From assembly GCA_916700875.1 (NCBI GenBank), contig CAKAKS010000062.1, positions 15,293,460 to 15,357,459 of the forward strand: DNA of 64,000 bases. The letters run 5' to 3'. The notes under the pieces are model-generated. The model was not told the origin of the DNA. It was given only the letters and a program-made list of their open reading frames with translations, and ran no database searches. The stretch is from Sebastes aleutianus (lineage: Eukaryota > Chordata > Actinopteri > Perciformes > Sebastidae). This document shows, piece after piece, positions 36,600 to 47,440 of this stretch. Positions within the stretch are counted from its first letter, which is position 1. Each line of letters starts with the position of its first letter. Both the position numbers and the translations under genes were made by a program.

Positions 36600-37979
36600 A
36601 CACAAAAAAGAAGAAAAACAAAACTGCAACTCAACAAAAAACTAAAAAGAAACACATTCACCATCATGACAACAATATGCAGCACAAAGGAAGACACTAC
36701 TACAACATAATGACTGATTAAAGGGTTCGTCCAGTGATTCAGTATGTCACCATCATAAAGTTGGGGGGACTCACAAGTTGAGACAGACAAAAACAACACT
36801 GTACTATTTACATTGAAAACAATGGAGGTGCTGTCTGAAAAAGCAGCGTGAGTCAAGCTGCATAAACACTGAAGTCAACAGTCGATAGACCACACAAGAA
36901 GTGGAATGCTCTGCTTATACCTGCAACCTGCAGAGGTCAGTGCAGCAAGAGTCAGTATATGTATTTCAATGCTGACCACATTGTCCCAGTATGTGAGACC
37001 TGTGTGTGACACTCTCTCAGGGATCGCTGTTGTTGACATGATTACATAAATGTCCCACAACAGTCATTGATTTACGGTTGCAGACGCACACACCTGTTGT
37101 ACACACTGTAAATACATTTACACTGGGGCTGTTCCCTCACTTGTCATCTGTGTAGCTACTACAGTATGGACTTTTCCTAGTAAACTTTACGTAACCTACT
37201 GTTGAAATGGGAATCTAAAAAGCTCAGTGCGATACACAACAGCATTCAGCTGGACAAACTGACATTCTTATATACAGTTAGTGTCAGTGTCAATAACATT
37301 AGAATAAAACAGACTCTATCTTTTTGGCTCTCTGGCTCTAACTATTTGGCGTGGAGAGGAGGTCGTGTTGCTCTGGCTCTATCTGTTTGGTTTCTTCCAT
37401 TTTTTTTTCTTTTTACCCTGTTGAAATGTTTTTTTTTGGGGGGGGGGTCCTTATCCGATGACAGGGTCGCACTGTTAAGGACAGTGGGTGTCGTTTCATG
37501 TACAGATTGTACAGTAAAGCCCCCTGAGGCAAATTTGTGATTTGTGATTTTGGGCTATACAAATTAAAACTGACTTGACTTGACAGAGACTATTATATAA
37601 GAAACATTTCCAGGGTTGACTGCCATGATGAAAAAAACACCTAATCATTTTGAACCAGTATGGCTCACACGATGACAAAACAACTTTTCATTTTGGTACC
37701 ACTGGCCAACGTACTGACACAATAACAAGGTTTTGAAGCATGATGAAGTGTTTTGGGTGAGTTACTACCCTTCTGCAGACATGCAATAGAGTTATGATGT
37801 CCCATTAAACAGTTGTGACAATTGCATTAAAGATTAGAGAAACTGTTTTGAAAAATGAGCCAAAAGCAACTGAGAAAAACTGTAATACAGCGACATAATT
37901 GAATTGAATGAATATCAAATATATAACAATAATTTAAATCCTCAGATAAAATAAATGATGATGATACATTTGATGATTT
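36600..37979. other. Intergenic between TMEM100 and PCTP
   Basis: No gene. Contains the L2-like tail at 37,430 and a (T)n/(G)n run at 37,420-37,447. Confidence 0.45.
37430..37585 (+). mobile_element. LINE2-like 3' tail
   Basis: ccccctgaggcaaatttgtg, gattttgggctatacaaatt and the final aaactgacttgacttgaca match the usual fish L2-type 3' end with its short tandem tail. The 5' part is missing. Confidence 0.6.
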
Positions 37980-38070
37980 GCTTGACAGAAAAATATTTAT
38001 AATAATGAATTGAATTGATAAAAAAAGGGATAATCCATCAGATGTCTAAGCCATTTATCTAGTTTTAATT

Positions 38071-38330
38071 GTAATAGGGCTAGGTAATATGGCTGAAATG
38101 AATATTGCGATATTATTTTTATTTTGTTTCTAATATTAATACATCATGATGAGGCAAATATATGCAAAAATACAGAAAATAATCAAGTTAATGTTCAATA
38201 AAAATTTAAACTTGTTCCAGTGTTAAGCATTACATAGAAAAAACTCAAAATGTGTTTGATTTTCTCTGAAATTGGCTTGAAATTGTTCATTTAAACAGAA
38301 TTTCATTAACGATAACATTTAATTTAATTG
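38071..38330 (+). mobile_element. Miniature inverted-repeat transposon, ggctgggcaatatgg family (copy 1)
   Basis: Starts with agggctaggtaatatggctg, a diverged form of the terminus seen in the next copy, and shares its internal text (atacatcatgatgaggcaaatatatgcaaaa). The right terminus is lost at the join to copy 2. The family's terminal sequence resembles teleost hAT-type MITEs. Confidence 0.6.
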
Positions 38331-38592
38331 TAATAGGGCTGGGCAATATGGCTGAACTGAATATTGCAATATTAATTTGATTATCTTTCTAATATTAATA
38401 TACATCATGATGAGGCAAATATATGCAAAATACAGAAAATAATCAAGTTAATCTTCATTTCATAGGAAAAACTCTAACGAAATGTGTTTGATTTGCATTG
38501 AAATTGGCTTGAAATTGTTAATTTAAACAGAATTTTATTAACAATAACACAATATTACCATATTGTCATGATACAATTATCACCCAGCCCTC
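38331..38592 (+). mobile_element. Miniature inverted-repeat transposon, same family (copy 2, complete)
   Basis: Left end agggctgggcaatatgg and right end attatcacccagccct are inverted repeats of one another at their outer bases (agggctggg / cccagccct). Internal text matches 42,910-43,170 closely. No coding capacity. Confidence 0.7.
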
Positions 38593-38723
38593 TATTTTGA
38601 TTTTGAACTGTTGATGTGAGCTCTGGAAACTTGTATAAATGCATTTTATTTATTTATTTTATTGAAAAATGCAATCATTAGCTGCAGCACTAATAAAAAG
38701 AATGAACTCGTGTTTTGTTTCAG

Positions 38724-38791
38724 TTTTCATGAATTACTTCGACAACCCTGGTGGCAATATTCCTGGCTGGCTGGTGAACTGGGCAGCAGGG
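38724..38791 (+). pseudogene. Displaced copy of PCTP exon 5, upstream of exon 1
   Basis: A 68-base segment that matches PCTP exon 5 (43,306-43,373) except for about five bases, with the same reading frame (NYFDNPGGNIPGWLVNWAAG). It keeps a good acceptor (ttgtttcag) and the identical donor gtgagtg. Three residues differ (Ser to Asn, Thr to Gly, Lys to Gly). It lies 222 bases before the PCTP start codon, so in that place it cannot serve as the ordinary fifth exon. The preceding intronic sequence is also copied. I call it a duplicated exon relic; use as an alternative first or cassette exon cannot be excluded. Confidence 0.85.
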
Positions 38792-38796
38792 GTGAG

Positions 38797-38910
38797 TGAT
38801 ATTGCGATATTAATTTTAATATTTTTTCTAATATTAATACATCATGATGAAGCAAATATATGCAAAAAAAACCAGAAAACAATCAAGTTAATGTTCAATA
38901 AATCTAAACA
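38797..38910 (+). mobile_element. Fragment of the same miniature transposon, fused to the exon copy
   Basis: Begins with gatattgcgatattaatttt immediately after the duplicated splice donor and ends near the PCTP 5' region; both termini are missing. Confidence 0.6.
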
Positions 38911-39012
38911 TGTTCCATGAACTCTTTTATTTTGAAACCGGTGACCGGAAGCGTGGTGCCCTGCCTTGTGACAGGTCGTCAGGTGTTGGTAGAGGAGAGG
39001 AGAGTTGCCGTC

Positions 39013-39141
39013 ATGTCGCTGCAGTTTACAGATGAGGAGTTTCAGAGTGCCTGGAGAGAGCTGGATGAGCCGCAGCTGGACGGAGGATGGGAGCTCTTCA
39101 CCGAGACGATGGGAGTCAAAATCTACCGGCTCTATGACAAG
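39013..39141 (+). CDS. pctp: PCTP coding exon 1
   Basis: Encodes residues 1-43. The start ATG has G at -3. It ends in ...YRLYDK followed by the donor gtacag. The N-terminus is a few residues shorter than in human. Confidence 0.9.
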
Positions 39142-39862
39142 GTACAGAAACATGAATAAAAGTGCTGCTTTGACAACAGGAAGACGGTTGCTATAGTGAC
39201 CGACTCAATGAATGAGTCTCCTCTGCAGAGCGATTTCCTCTATCTTCTGTCCAAAACATGCTTTTATCTTTATCTTTAATGCATTTATTGACAACATTAG
39301 TAAACACACCAGCAGCAGTGATTTCCTAGCGGACAACAGGGGAAAAATCCGGAAACTGAGCGAGAGAGCTGTTGGACCGGCTGTACCGGTTTATTTTCTT
39401 TTTACCAAACTCCATTTACAAATCTGTCAATTTAATGTTGCCTCTCCTCTGTGCACATTATGCATCATCGTCCAACCTGATTTAATACATTTATGAAATC
39501 ATTAACATCCACCCTTCAATTCGGCATGCACCTGACACATCAAGGCTGTAGCTTTTATATCATTTTTTGAACAAAAGGTGAACAAAAGGTGAACAACAAT
39601 GAAACAATTAAATACAATTAATTGTAATCTAAAACTGCATACAGGAAGTATCTCAATTCCCTCACTGCTCTTGATACAAAAAAATATATAATATGTGCAT
39701 ATAATATGTATATATGCGTATAGTATGTATACATGTTTGCATGTGTATGCATATATGGACTATGTGTATGTAGATGTGTTTGTGTATATTTGATGTATGT
39801 GTAGCTGAATGTATGTATGTATGTATATGTAAATGTGTGTATATGTATTATATATTTGTGTA

Positions 39863-39907
<45 letters not shown>

Positions 39908-39912
39908 ATGTG

Positions 39913-39961
<49 letters not shown>

Positions 39962-42900
39962 GTATGTATGTTTATTTCTTTTTTCCCCCTCAATTATCCA
40001 TTTACTAGTTGTTCTATGTTATTCTTCTGTTCTGTATGTATCACTGGGTGTATAAAATACAAGAACAAAAATTGCAAATATATACTGCACCTATTGTGGA
40101 TGTATAATTTATGAGTAATTTGCGATAAAAAGTATTTAAAAAAAAAAGACAAATTTGACAAATAATATGTTCTGTGAATTTTGAGACATCTGTGGGCACC
40201 CTCATACTTTTTAAAATGTGCTGTATTTAAGAAATAAAAAGTTCCATTCACGATAAACAAATATGATTAAATCATATTTTATTTTCAGTTAATTGGAACT
40301 TATTCCCGTGTTGTTGAGAACAATCTTGTGTCTTGTATAAATCATTCAGTTTCTTAATTAAATTAAATTTATAGGATAGTCATCAAGGTAATCTTTTTCA
40401 CATTTGGCTTAAAACGTAAGAATGATGTGATGGCACACTGGTTGAGTCTCCGGAAAAACTCCTAATAATGCTCTGGCCATTTATCATGAATGTAATATTT
40501 TAAGTGTATCTAATAATTATATAGGTTTGAGGCCTTGATGTGCTGTCCACCGCCAAGGGAAAACAAGACAACTTAAACTGATGTTTTTGTGAATGGAGTT
40601 TGGTTTGACTTAACATTCTCTTCACGTAGACACACATTCCTCAGACGTGTTTATGCACTTTTGAATGAAATCCATAGGAGTGAGAGAGGGTGTAACGCAG
40701 ACCAGCTCTAATCAGAGTTGTGTGGTTTGGGGATTATTAGTTACATACTGTGGGTGTGGCATGTAGTCTACTTTTGGAAGAGAGAACTTTCATGTGCTGT
40801 TTTCAGGAAACTGGACTTTATGAGTACAAAGTCTTTGGTGTGCTCACCTCCTGCACTGCAGAGCTGTGTGCAGATGTCTACATGGACTTGCCCTATCGGA
40901 AACATTGGGATACATATGTGAAAGGTAAAAAAACAAACAAACAGTAGCTTAAAGCAAAAGTTGTCATCGTCCTTTCCATCCAAATCAACTTTTCCCTCAT
41001 TGCTCCTGCTTAATAATCATATTCACATGAGTGTCATTAGTTCTGCTCTCCAGTAAGTTGCTGACATTCACGGCGGATAAATGACTTATTTGTTGGCTGT
41101 CAAAGCTTTTTCCATGTGCCTTCTTAGATCGTGTCTTGAAATAGTGCTCTGCATATATAGGCTTGGTTTTATACACTAAATAACATTTTTAATTTGTTAT
41201 CCTTGTCTTCATGCACCGCTACAGTAACCTGCAGGTAACATGTTGTTGTCTTTATTGTAGCTGCCTAGTTTGTTAGAAACTAAAGTCCAGCTTGAATCAT
41301 AGTTGTTGAAATGTGTAGTAGTTGAAGTAGCCTTTCCTTCCAAAGTCTAGTTGTCTGTGGTGGTAGCAGATTCTTATTGTATTTGCTATGGTGTCTCTGG
41401 TATCTATCTATCGTTAGCTTGCTAATATAGCCTGTGACCTGTTTAGAGTGAAGAGTAAAAGGAGGTAAAATCGAGTGCAGTCCACATATCTGACTCTCTT
41501 ACTGTATTTCTCAATTCTATTTCATGTGGATGAGGACAAACTGTACTGTGCTGATCCAACTTTAGCCTACTTGGGGGGGATGCAGTTGTTTTATTATTAC
41601 TTCTAATTGCACAATTTGGTCATGGGCAGTATTTCAAGTGTGCCTTTATAACCATTTCATTTCCTTTCCTCTCCATAAGAGATGAAAAAAACCCAATATA
41701 TATATATAACAAAGCATCTTCAGAGACATTACGGCATTACACACTTCTACAACATCTGATGTTTAGCTGCTTTTTTATTTAAAGGTCCCATATCATGCTC
41801 ATTTTCAGGCTTATACTTGTATTTTGTGTTTCTACTAGAACATGTTTACATGCTGTAATGTTCAAAAACACATTATTTTCCTCGTACTGTCTGCCTGAAT
41901 ATACCTGTATTTACCCTCCTGTCTGAAATGCTCCGTTTTAGTGCATTTCAATGGAATTGCAACGGAATTGCGTTGCTAGGCAACAGTTTCGGTCCATGTT
42001 TACTTCCTGTCAGCTGACGTTATTTACATACACTGCAACAGGAAATAAACTGGGACACATTTAGAATGTTTACGTTTAAAAACCTTGTAATGGTCTAAAT
42101 ATTGTAGATTTGTGACATCACAAATGGACAGAAATCCTAACGGCTTGTTTCAAACGCTCAATTTCTGAATACGGGTTGTGTGTACTTCTCCGTATATTGA
42201 GCATTTTGATAGTTTAACAGTATTGATATAGAACTTAAACCTGCTTTATAATATAAAAGACATGACAATCTCACTTTTTACAATATGGGACCTTTAATGT
42301 CATTGTTGTTTCTTTTTATTCAGAGCTCTATGAGAAGGACTTCAGTGGACAGATGGCAATCTACTGGGAAGTAAAATACCCATTCCCTCTGTCAAACAGA
42401 GATGTATCCTTCTGGTCCACACAAATACATTCAGTATGCAGACACTTCTCCTGAACAAACACTTAAAGGTTGTTCCCTTTGAGCACCAAGTCTGGTTTAT
42501 AGAGTTGAAATCAGGCTATAAAGGAGAGCATATTTTCCAGTGTCTTCCCTAACAGCTCTAACCTCAGTACGTGTACATGAGGGAGCGCAGAGACCTGGAG
42601 GTGGACGGCAGGAAGATCTGGGTGACCCTGGCCAGAAGTGCGCCAGAGATACCGTGTGCAGAAAAGAGTGGCACGCTGCGTGTCAAAGACTACAAGCAGA
42701 GCGTCGCCATGGAGAGCGATGGAGGATGTGGAACTAAACGTAACACATGATGATACTACTGCCACTTCGCATGAATGAATAGCATGTTTTGATGAAATTA
42801 TTAAATGATTAATTTGCTTGACAGAAAAATATTTATACTTATGAATTGAATTGATGAAAAAAAAGGATAATCCATCAGATGTTTAAGCCATTTATCTAGT

Positions 42901-45794
42901 TTTAATTGTAATAGGGCTGGGCAATATGGATGAACTGAATATTGCAATATTAATTTGAATATCTTTCTAATATTAATATACATCATGATGAGGCAAATAT
43001 ATGCAAAAATACAGAAAATAATCAAGTTAATGTTCATTTCATAGGAAAAACTCGAACGAAATGTGTTTGATTTTCATTGAAATTGGCTTGAAATCGTTAA
43101 TTTAAACAGAATTTTATTAACAATAACACAATATGACCATATTGTCATGATACAATTATCACCCAGCCCTCTATTTTGATTTTGAACTGTTCATGTGAGC
43201 TCTGGAAACTTGTATAAATGCATTTTATTTATTTATTTTATTGAAAAAATGCAATCATTAGCTGCAGCACTAATAACAAGAATGAACTCATGTGTTTTGT
43301 TCCAGTTTTCATGAATTACTTCGACAACCCTGGTGGCAGTATTCCTACCTGGCTGGTGAACTGGGCAGCAAAGGTGAGTGTATGCAGGTTTGATTTACTG
43401 TGAGAGTCATTTTATATACAAACAATGCCAGTATAAAACCTTTACAGCTTTAAACCTGAATGACTCATTAAGCAGCTTAAGGGCCGCTGGCCTCGCTGAG
43501 CGGTTACAGATGGGTCACATGCAAAGCATTTCCTTATTGGGATCAATAAAGTGTAACTTAACATGACTGGTTTGAATTCAGGTTTCACTAAAACATAAAA
43601 AGTGCAGATTTTAGTCTAGTTTTATTCTCATATTTTGGAGGCAAATTAACAATATAGTGACCAACAAATCTCCAATGTAACGTTTGCATGATTTACAGTA
43701 GAAAGAAAAGGGTTTAGTTTATGTAAACCAGCTTTGTTTGAAGATATTGCTCAACAAAGACGGGGATTTGTAGGATTTGAATGGCTGCCTGTGGGGATTA
43801 TTCTGCCTTAGCCGCACAAGGGAAAGAAAAACACAGACTACGAGTGTAAAATATTGAGGAGGTGGTTTTGTATTGACACATGTGACTCTAAGACATCCAC
43901 AACAAAAGTAAAACAAATTCTCCTGTTCTCCATCGACACCTTTAAAAAGGAATTTGGAAAGTTGGTTTTCCCTGTCCACATTAAAACATCAGGCTGCCAT
44001 TTTTCGATTTCTGTGGTTAACGCAAGCTGAAGAGATTTTAACGTTTTGTTCTACGACATAAAATATGTCAGTACATATCCCACTCTTGAATTTTGAAGCT
44101 TTTACGTGTCTTTAAAAAGGCGGTTGCTAACAAGTGGCTAAATGAGACAACAAGATGTCATCACGCCGACTCGTCCGCCTTCAGCTTAGCGGTGGTGACG
44201 TGAAGTCATATGACCGTGGTGTAGTTTGTTTATAGCCTAATGTTAGCTTTTTAATTCTGGTGAGTGCATTTACACTTCAAAAATCATAAAAAGGGTGTTC
44301 ATTTTGTGGAGATTATCTTGCTGAACAAAATGTGTACGTATCATAAACGTTTGTTTGCCTCAGAGTTTATTTTCTGCAATAATCCAAAACCCAATGGAAC
44401 AATCCCATTGGCTTTTTGTCGAGGGAAACAGGTTGATGCTAACTTCCTTAGAGGACAACCTTGTTAAAAAAAAGAAAAAAGCCTTGAAATGGATTGTACA
44501 TTCGACAAAGGCTGAGTCCATTTGCTGCCATTTGCTGCATGTCAAGACTATCACTATCTCTATCAAATTGTAGCAGCTGCCAAGTCTCTGGTGCTTGCTG
44601 TTGTTTCCCTTTTCCCTGGTGTTTTTTTGGTTGAGTTGCTGAGTGATTAGAGGGTTATTCAGTTCACCTGTTGCGCAGGGTGTGGGGACTGGCTCTTAAA
44701 TGATAGTTGAGGGCAGCTTGGTGCATTCCCCTCTTGGCCAATCAGGGTGTAACGACGCCCTTTCGGTAGGGCTTAAAAGAGGAGGGAACCTGCACACCCA
44801 GGGTGATTCTGATCTCTCCTTCACTCAATGCAACATGTGTTATCAGCCAAACCAGAAACTCTGGTCTGTTTTAGGCCCTTTTGAGATTCTGTGCTCTTTG
44901 TGTTTTGTTTATTGAGAGTGTTGACTATCCTAGTTGGGGAAACAAAATAAATACCAATCAATTGGGTTACCTGCACTAGGACGTTTAGGTGCTATTTGTG
45001 CAAGAATCTGGCTTGCCTCACGATAGCCTAACGCCTGCAGGCTTTATTTTGTTATTCTAGTCATTTGTTGATTTTCAATGAAACACTTTATACCCATTTC
45101 TTTTAGTGTATTTTATTTGGGAAAACTTTAAAGGAGGGTAAAAGGAAAAATAAAACCAATATTTCAGTTTCCTTAATTGTTTGTTATTGTAGAGGCATTT
45201 GTTCATTATTATCATTATTATTATTAAGGAGGCATTTTATTTTATATTATTATGTGGATGGGAACTGTTTTTCAGTCTTCTGACTGATCAACTACAGTCT
45301 GGGGAAATCAGTACCGCCACAAAATAAAGGCAAAAAGCCCCACAAAATAATCTTTAAATATTGCAACGATATCGTGTTTTTAGACTTAAATTTATTCAAA
45401 GGAAAACTTTCACTGACATGTGGAAGTCGTGAAGAAACCATTTCCCACCAGCACGCCACAATCTTCAAAATGTGCACACATGTTCGTCGTTGACCTACTC
45501 AGGCAGATCTTTGATGAGAGCTTTAAAAGGGGTTCACTCTCAGGCCTCGGAGAGCTCCGTCTATCTGCCATGCTTTTATAGTTTTCCATTGTTATTGTGA
45601 GCAGATGTGTTGCAGGGTGATGTCAACAAGCTCCTCTCTTTGTTGCCCCACCTGGGTGGGTCTTCTTGACGCACATGTGTTCATGATGGATGCTCTTTGT
45701 GTGTTTTTGTTTTTAACAGACTGGGGTTCCAGGTTTCTTAACAGACATGCAGAAGGCCTGCAGCAAATACAGCGACTACTGCCAGGCCAAATGA
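39013..45794 (+). CDS. pctp: Phosphatidylcholine transfer protein (START domain), six coding exons
   Basis: Joined exons 39013-39141, 40807-40924, 42324-42403, 42568-42739, 43306-43373 and 45720-45794 give an intact 213-residue protein (human 214, as I recall). All introns are GT-AG, and the junctions join in frame: phase 0 after exon 1, phase 1 after exon 2, 0 after 3, 1 after 4, 0 after 5. The whole protein is one START (STARD2) domain, which extracts and carries single phosphatidylcholine molecules between membranes in the cytosol. Landmarks are GLYEYKVFGVL (exon 2), YWEVKYPFPLSNRD (residues 96-109), YVYMRERRDLEVDGRKIWV (110-128), VKDYKQSVAMESDG (exon 4), NYFDNPGG and WLVNWAAK (exon 5), and the short C-terminal helix from GVPGFL in exon 6. 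Transposon copies sit in introns 2 and 4. The exon 4/5 junction makes Leu where human has Val. TMEM100 lies head to head upstream. Confidence 0.96.
39690..39980 (+). repeat. Compound TG/TA/ATGT microsatellite in PCTP intron 1
   Basis: Runs of tatgtatg, tgtgtgtg and tatatata over almost 300 bases, with two TA runs (about 39,876-39,900 and 39,918-39,952). Confidence 0.95.
40807..40924 (+). CDS. pctp: PCTP coding exon 2
   Basis: Acceptor tttcag, donor gtaaaa. Encodes residues 44-82 plus the first base of Glu83; starts ETGLYEYKVFGVL and contains YMDLPYRKHWDTYVK. Confidence 0.93.
41779..42297 (+). mobile_element. TTAA-flanked miniature transposon in PCTP intron 2
   Basis: Flanked by TTAA on both sides, with inverted termini aggtcccatat and atatgggacct. 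The TTAA target site suggests mobilisation by a piggyBac-type transposase. It has no open frame. It contains gttgctaggcaac (41,972-41,984), a palindrome close to the RFX X-box. Confidence 0.75.
42324..42403 (+). CDS. pctp: PCTP coding exon 3
   Basis: Acceptor tttttattcag, donor gtatcc. Completes Glu83 and runs to Asp109, with the START-domain core WEVKYPFP. It begins only 26 bases after a TTAA-flanked miniature transposon, which therefore sits right against the acceptor region. Confidence 0.93.
42568..42739 (+). CDS. pctp: PCTP coding exon 4
   Basis: Acceptor taacctcag, donor gtaaca after ACT AAA C. Encodes residues 110-166 plus one base. The previous intron is only 164 bases, the shortest in the gene. 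Confidence 0.93.
42910..43172 (+). mobile_element. Miniature inverted-repeat transposon in PCTP intron 4
   Basis: Termini agggctgggcaatatgg and attatcacccagccct; same family as the copies at 38.1-38.9 kb. It ends about 130 bases before exon 5. Confidence 0.7.
43306..43373 (+). CDS. pctp: PCTP coding exon 5
   Basis: Acceptor ttgttccag, donor gtgagtg. A 68-base exon encoding NYFDNPGGSIPTWLVNWAAK. A second copy of this exon lies at 38,724-38,791, upstream of exon 1. Confidence 0.93.
43480..43565 (+). mobile_element. Retroposon tail in PCTP intron 5
   Basis: ctgagcggttacagatgggt, then ttattgggatcaataaagtg and taacttaacatga; the last part is a typical LINE/SINE 3' end. Confidence 0.45.
44570..45065 (+). 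other. Promoter-like block in PCTP intron 5, possible LTR-type repeat
   Basis: A CCAAT box in ggccaatcagggtgt (44,737), then cggtagggcttaaaagagga (a TATA-like ttaaaa at about 44,772), and an AATAAA at about 44,945 have the order U3-R-U5 of a solo LTR. I could not find matching target-site duplications or clear TG...CA ends, so this is only a possibility. Confidence 0.25.
45720..45794 (+). CDS. pctp: PCTP coding exon 6 and stop
   Basis: Acceptor tttttaacag. Encodes the last 24 residues (TGVPGFLTDMQKAC and tail) and the stop TGA. This is the amphipathic C-terminal helix that closes the lipid cavity in START proteins. Confidence 0.93.
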   Translation, partial: TGVPGFLTDMQKACSKYSDYCQAK

Positions 45795-47440
45795 ATGTGA
45801 CTGGACAGTGGCTCATGCACAAGGGCTCAGTTTAAATTTTCTTGTTTTAGTTTTGGGAGGTATTCTGATGCTGTATGATCAAATTACACTTTTCTGTATG
45901 GGGTGAATGTGGCATGGTGTGGGCTGCTACTTGTCGTTGTAGCATGCTGATGACTCAGGCATGATGTGCATGACCGGCCGACCTCATTACTAGGCTGGTG
46001 TGAAATCAATTCTGTTTCATTGTACTGTATTAATCAATACTGTATTGTCTTTTCTGTGCAATCACTTTAACCTTCAGTCACTCCGGGATTTAGGGGCTTT
46101 CATAGGATATTTAAGCTTTTTTTAATGTTTATGCAAAATACTCAATATATATTACTACTTTGGGGCCTCCATGGTTAAACATGATTAGTTCAAATTAGTT
46201 CAGTTTCTTGCACAGGATTTTATCCTTTTACCTTGTTTTAAATGTGCACTTTAAATCTTAAATGTATGGAAGCCCTGAGAGGCAAGTCAGACATTTTTTT
46301 TCTGGCGATCCATTTTCTAAATCTGATCTAAATAGTTTTGTCTCCTGTGTTTATGACAGGTGATTTTATTTTTTTCAGGAGCATTTATGTTTTCTTCCAG
46401 GTGAGTTTTAATTTCTCCATGCGCTCTAATCACAAGGCACAGATATCGTGTGTTAGCAGGTTATGTAACATTACTGTCATGTCTATTAATCAACGCTAAT
46501 CTGCCGTTCGGGAAAACATGAATGCTTTTAGCCCTATTTAGAACATGGAGTAGTGGTGCTCGTCAGCCTCTTGTGGCCAAAATGAGTATTACAACAACAA
46601 TGATACCACAAAAGTGCCGCGATACGATTTCGATTTGATTCAATTTGGGGGCCTGTGATCGATATGAGACGATATCATATGTCCATTTAACACAGTCAGT
46701 TACATTTATATCAACTAAAAAATGATTTGACAATTTTGTTGCTGGGCTCTTCCAGACATTTAAATGAAAAACAATCTATTCTTTTTAATAAAAATAACAA
46801 AAATAGACATCCTGTTGTTCACATTTCTCATGTTTTAGCACTGTTTGAATGTGTAGGAAGGAGGTGCGCTTGGACGTAAATGGTGACACGGACATGCCAA
46901 GGGAATTTAAAAATAAAGGCGTATCTTAAAGATGACGTTATGTATATCAATGTTGCAGAATGACAATAAATTATTATCCTTCTTTATAAACACAGGAGAG
47001 AAAACAATTTAGATCAAACTTGGATGGATCACCTGATTATTTTTCTCACTTCTCTCAGGGCTTCTGTATAAATGTGATGGATGCAATATAATCAGATTTA
47101 TTGTACTGTATGTTTTGGAAACACTAGAATCTTCAGCTCAATTCACTGGAATTCATTCATTAGTTATAATAAAGTGAAAATAAACAAATCTGCACTTTTG
47201 GAGGAATGTTGCCTGCAGATCTTCTTGTGATTTATTTCCATGGGTTCATTACTTATGCAAAGATCATGTTATGATACTCTATGCTGATTAATATGGAAGG
47301 TACAGTATACTGTATTGATTTAGGCTGTACCTCAGTGCTCCTGTTGATACAGGTGAATAATCTGGTCATGAAAAGCCTATTACTGTGTAATATTGATGTG
47401 TTATTGAAATGAATAAACTTTCATTTTAAATTTACTACTG
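45795..47440 (+). other. pctp: Probable PCTP 3' UTR
   Basis: AATAAA signals occur at 46,912-46,917 and 47,412-47,417, and another hexamer sits near 46,966. I take the last as the possible distal end, but the real cleavage site cannot be decided from sequence. No gene is seen in this stretch. Confidence 0.3.

Larger units (their letters stand above)
37980..38796 (+). repeat. Segmental duplication of PCTP intron 4 and exon 5
   Basis: From the shared text gcttgacagaaaaatattta (37,980 and about 42,822) through to the exon donor (38,796 and 43,378) the two places align, including the same miniature transposon and the same run of tttatttattttattg before the exon. The upstream copy carries one extra, tandem copy of the miniature element. 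The similarity stops at the donor, where the upstream copy goes straight into another piece of that element. Confidence 0.85.

Noticed and set aside
38669..38920. 83-codon frame starting upstream of the displaced exon copy
   Set aside because: It reads through intronic sequence, the exon copy and then a transposon fragment; not a natural gene.
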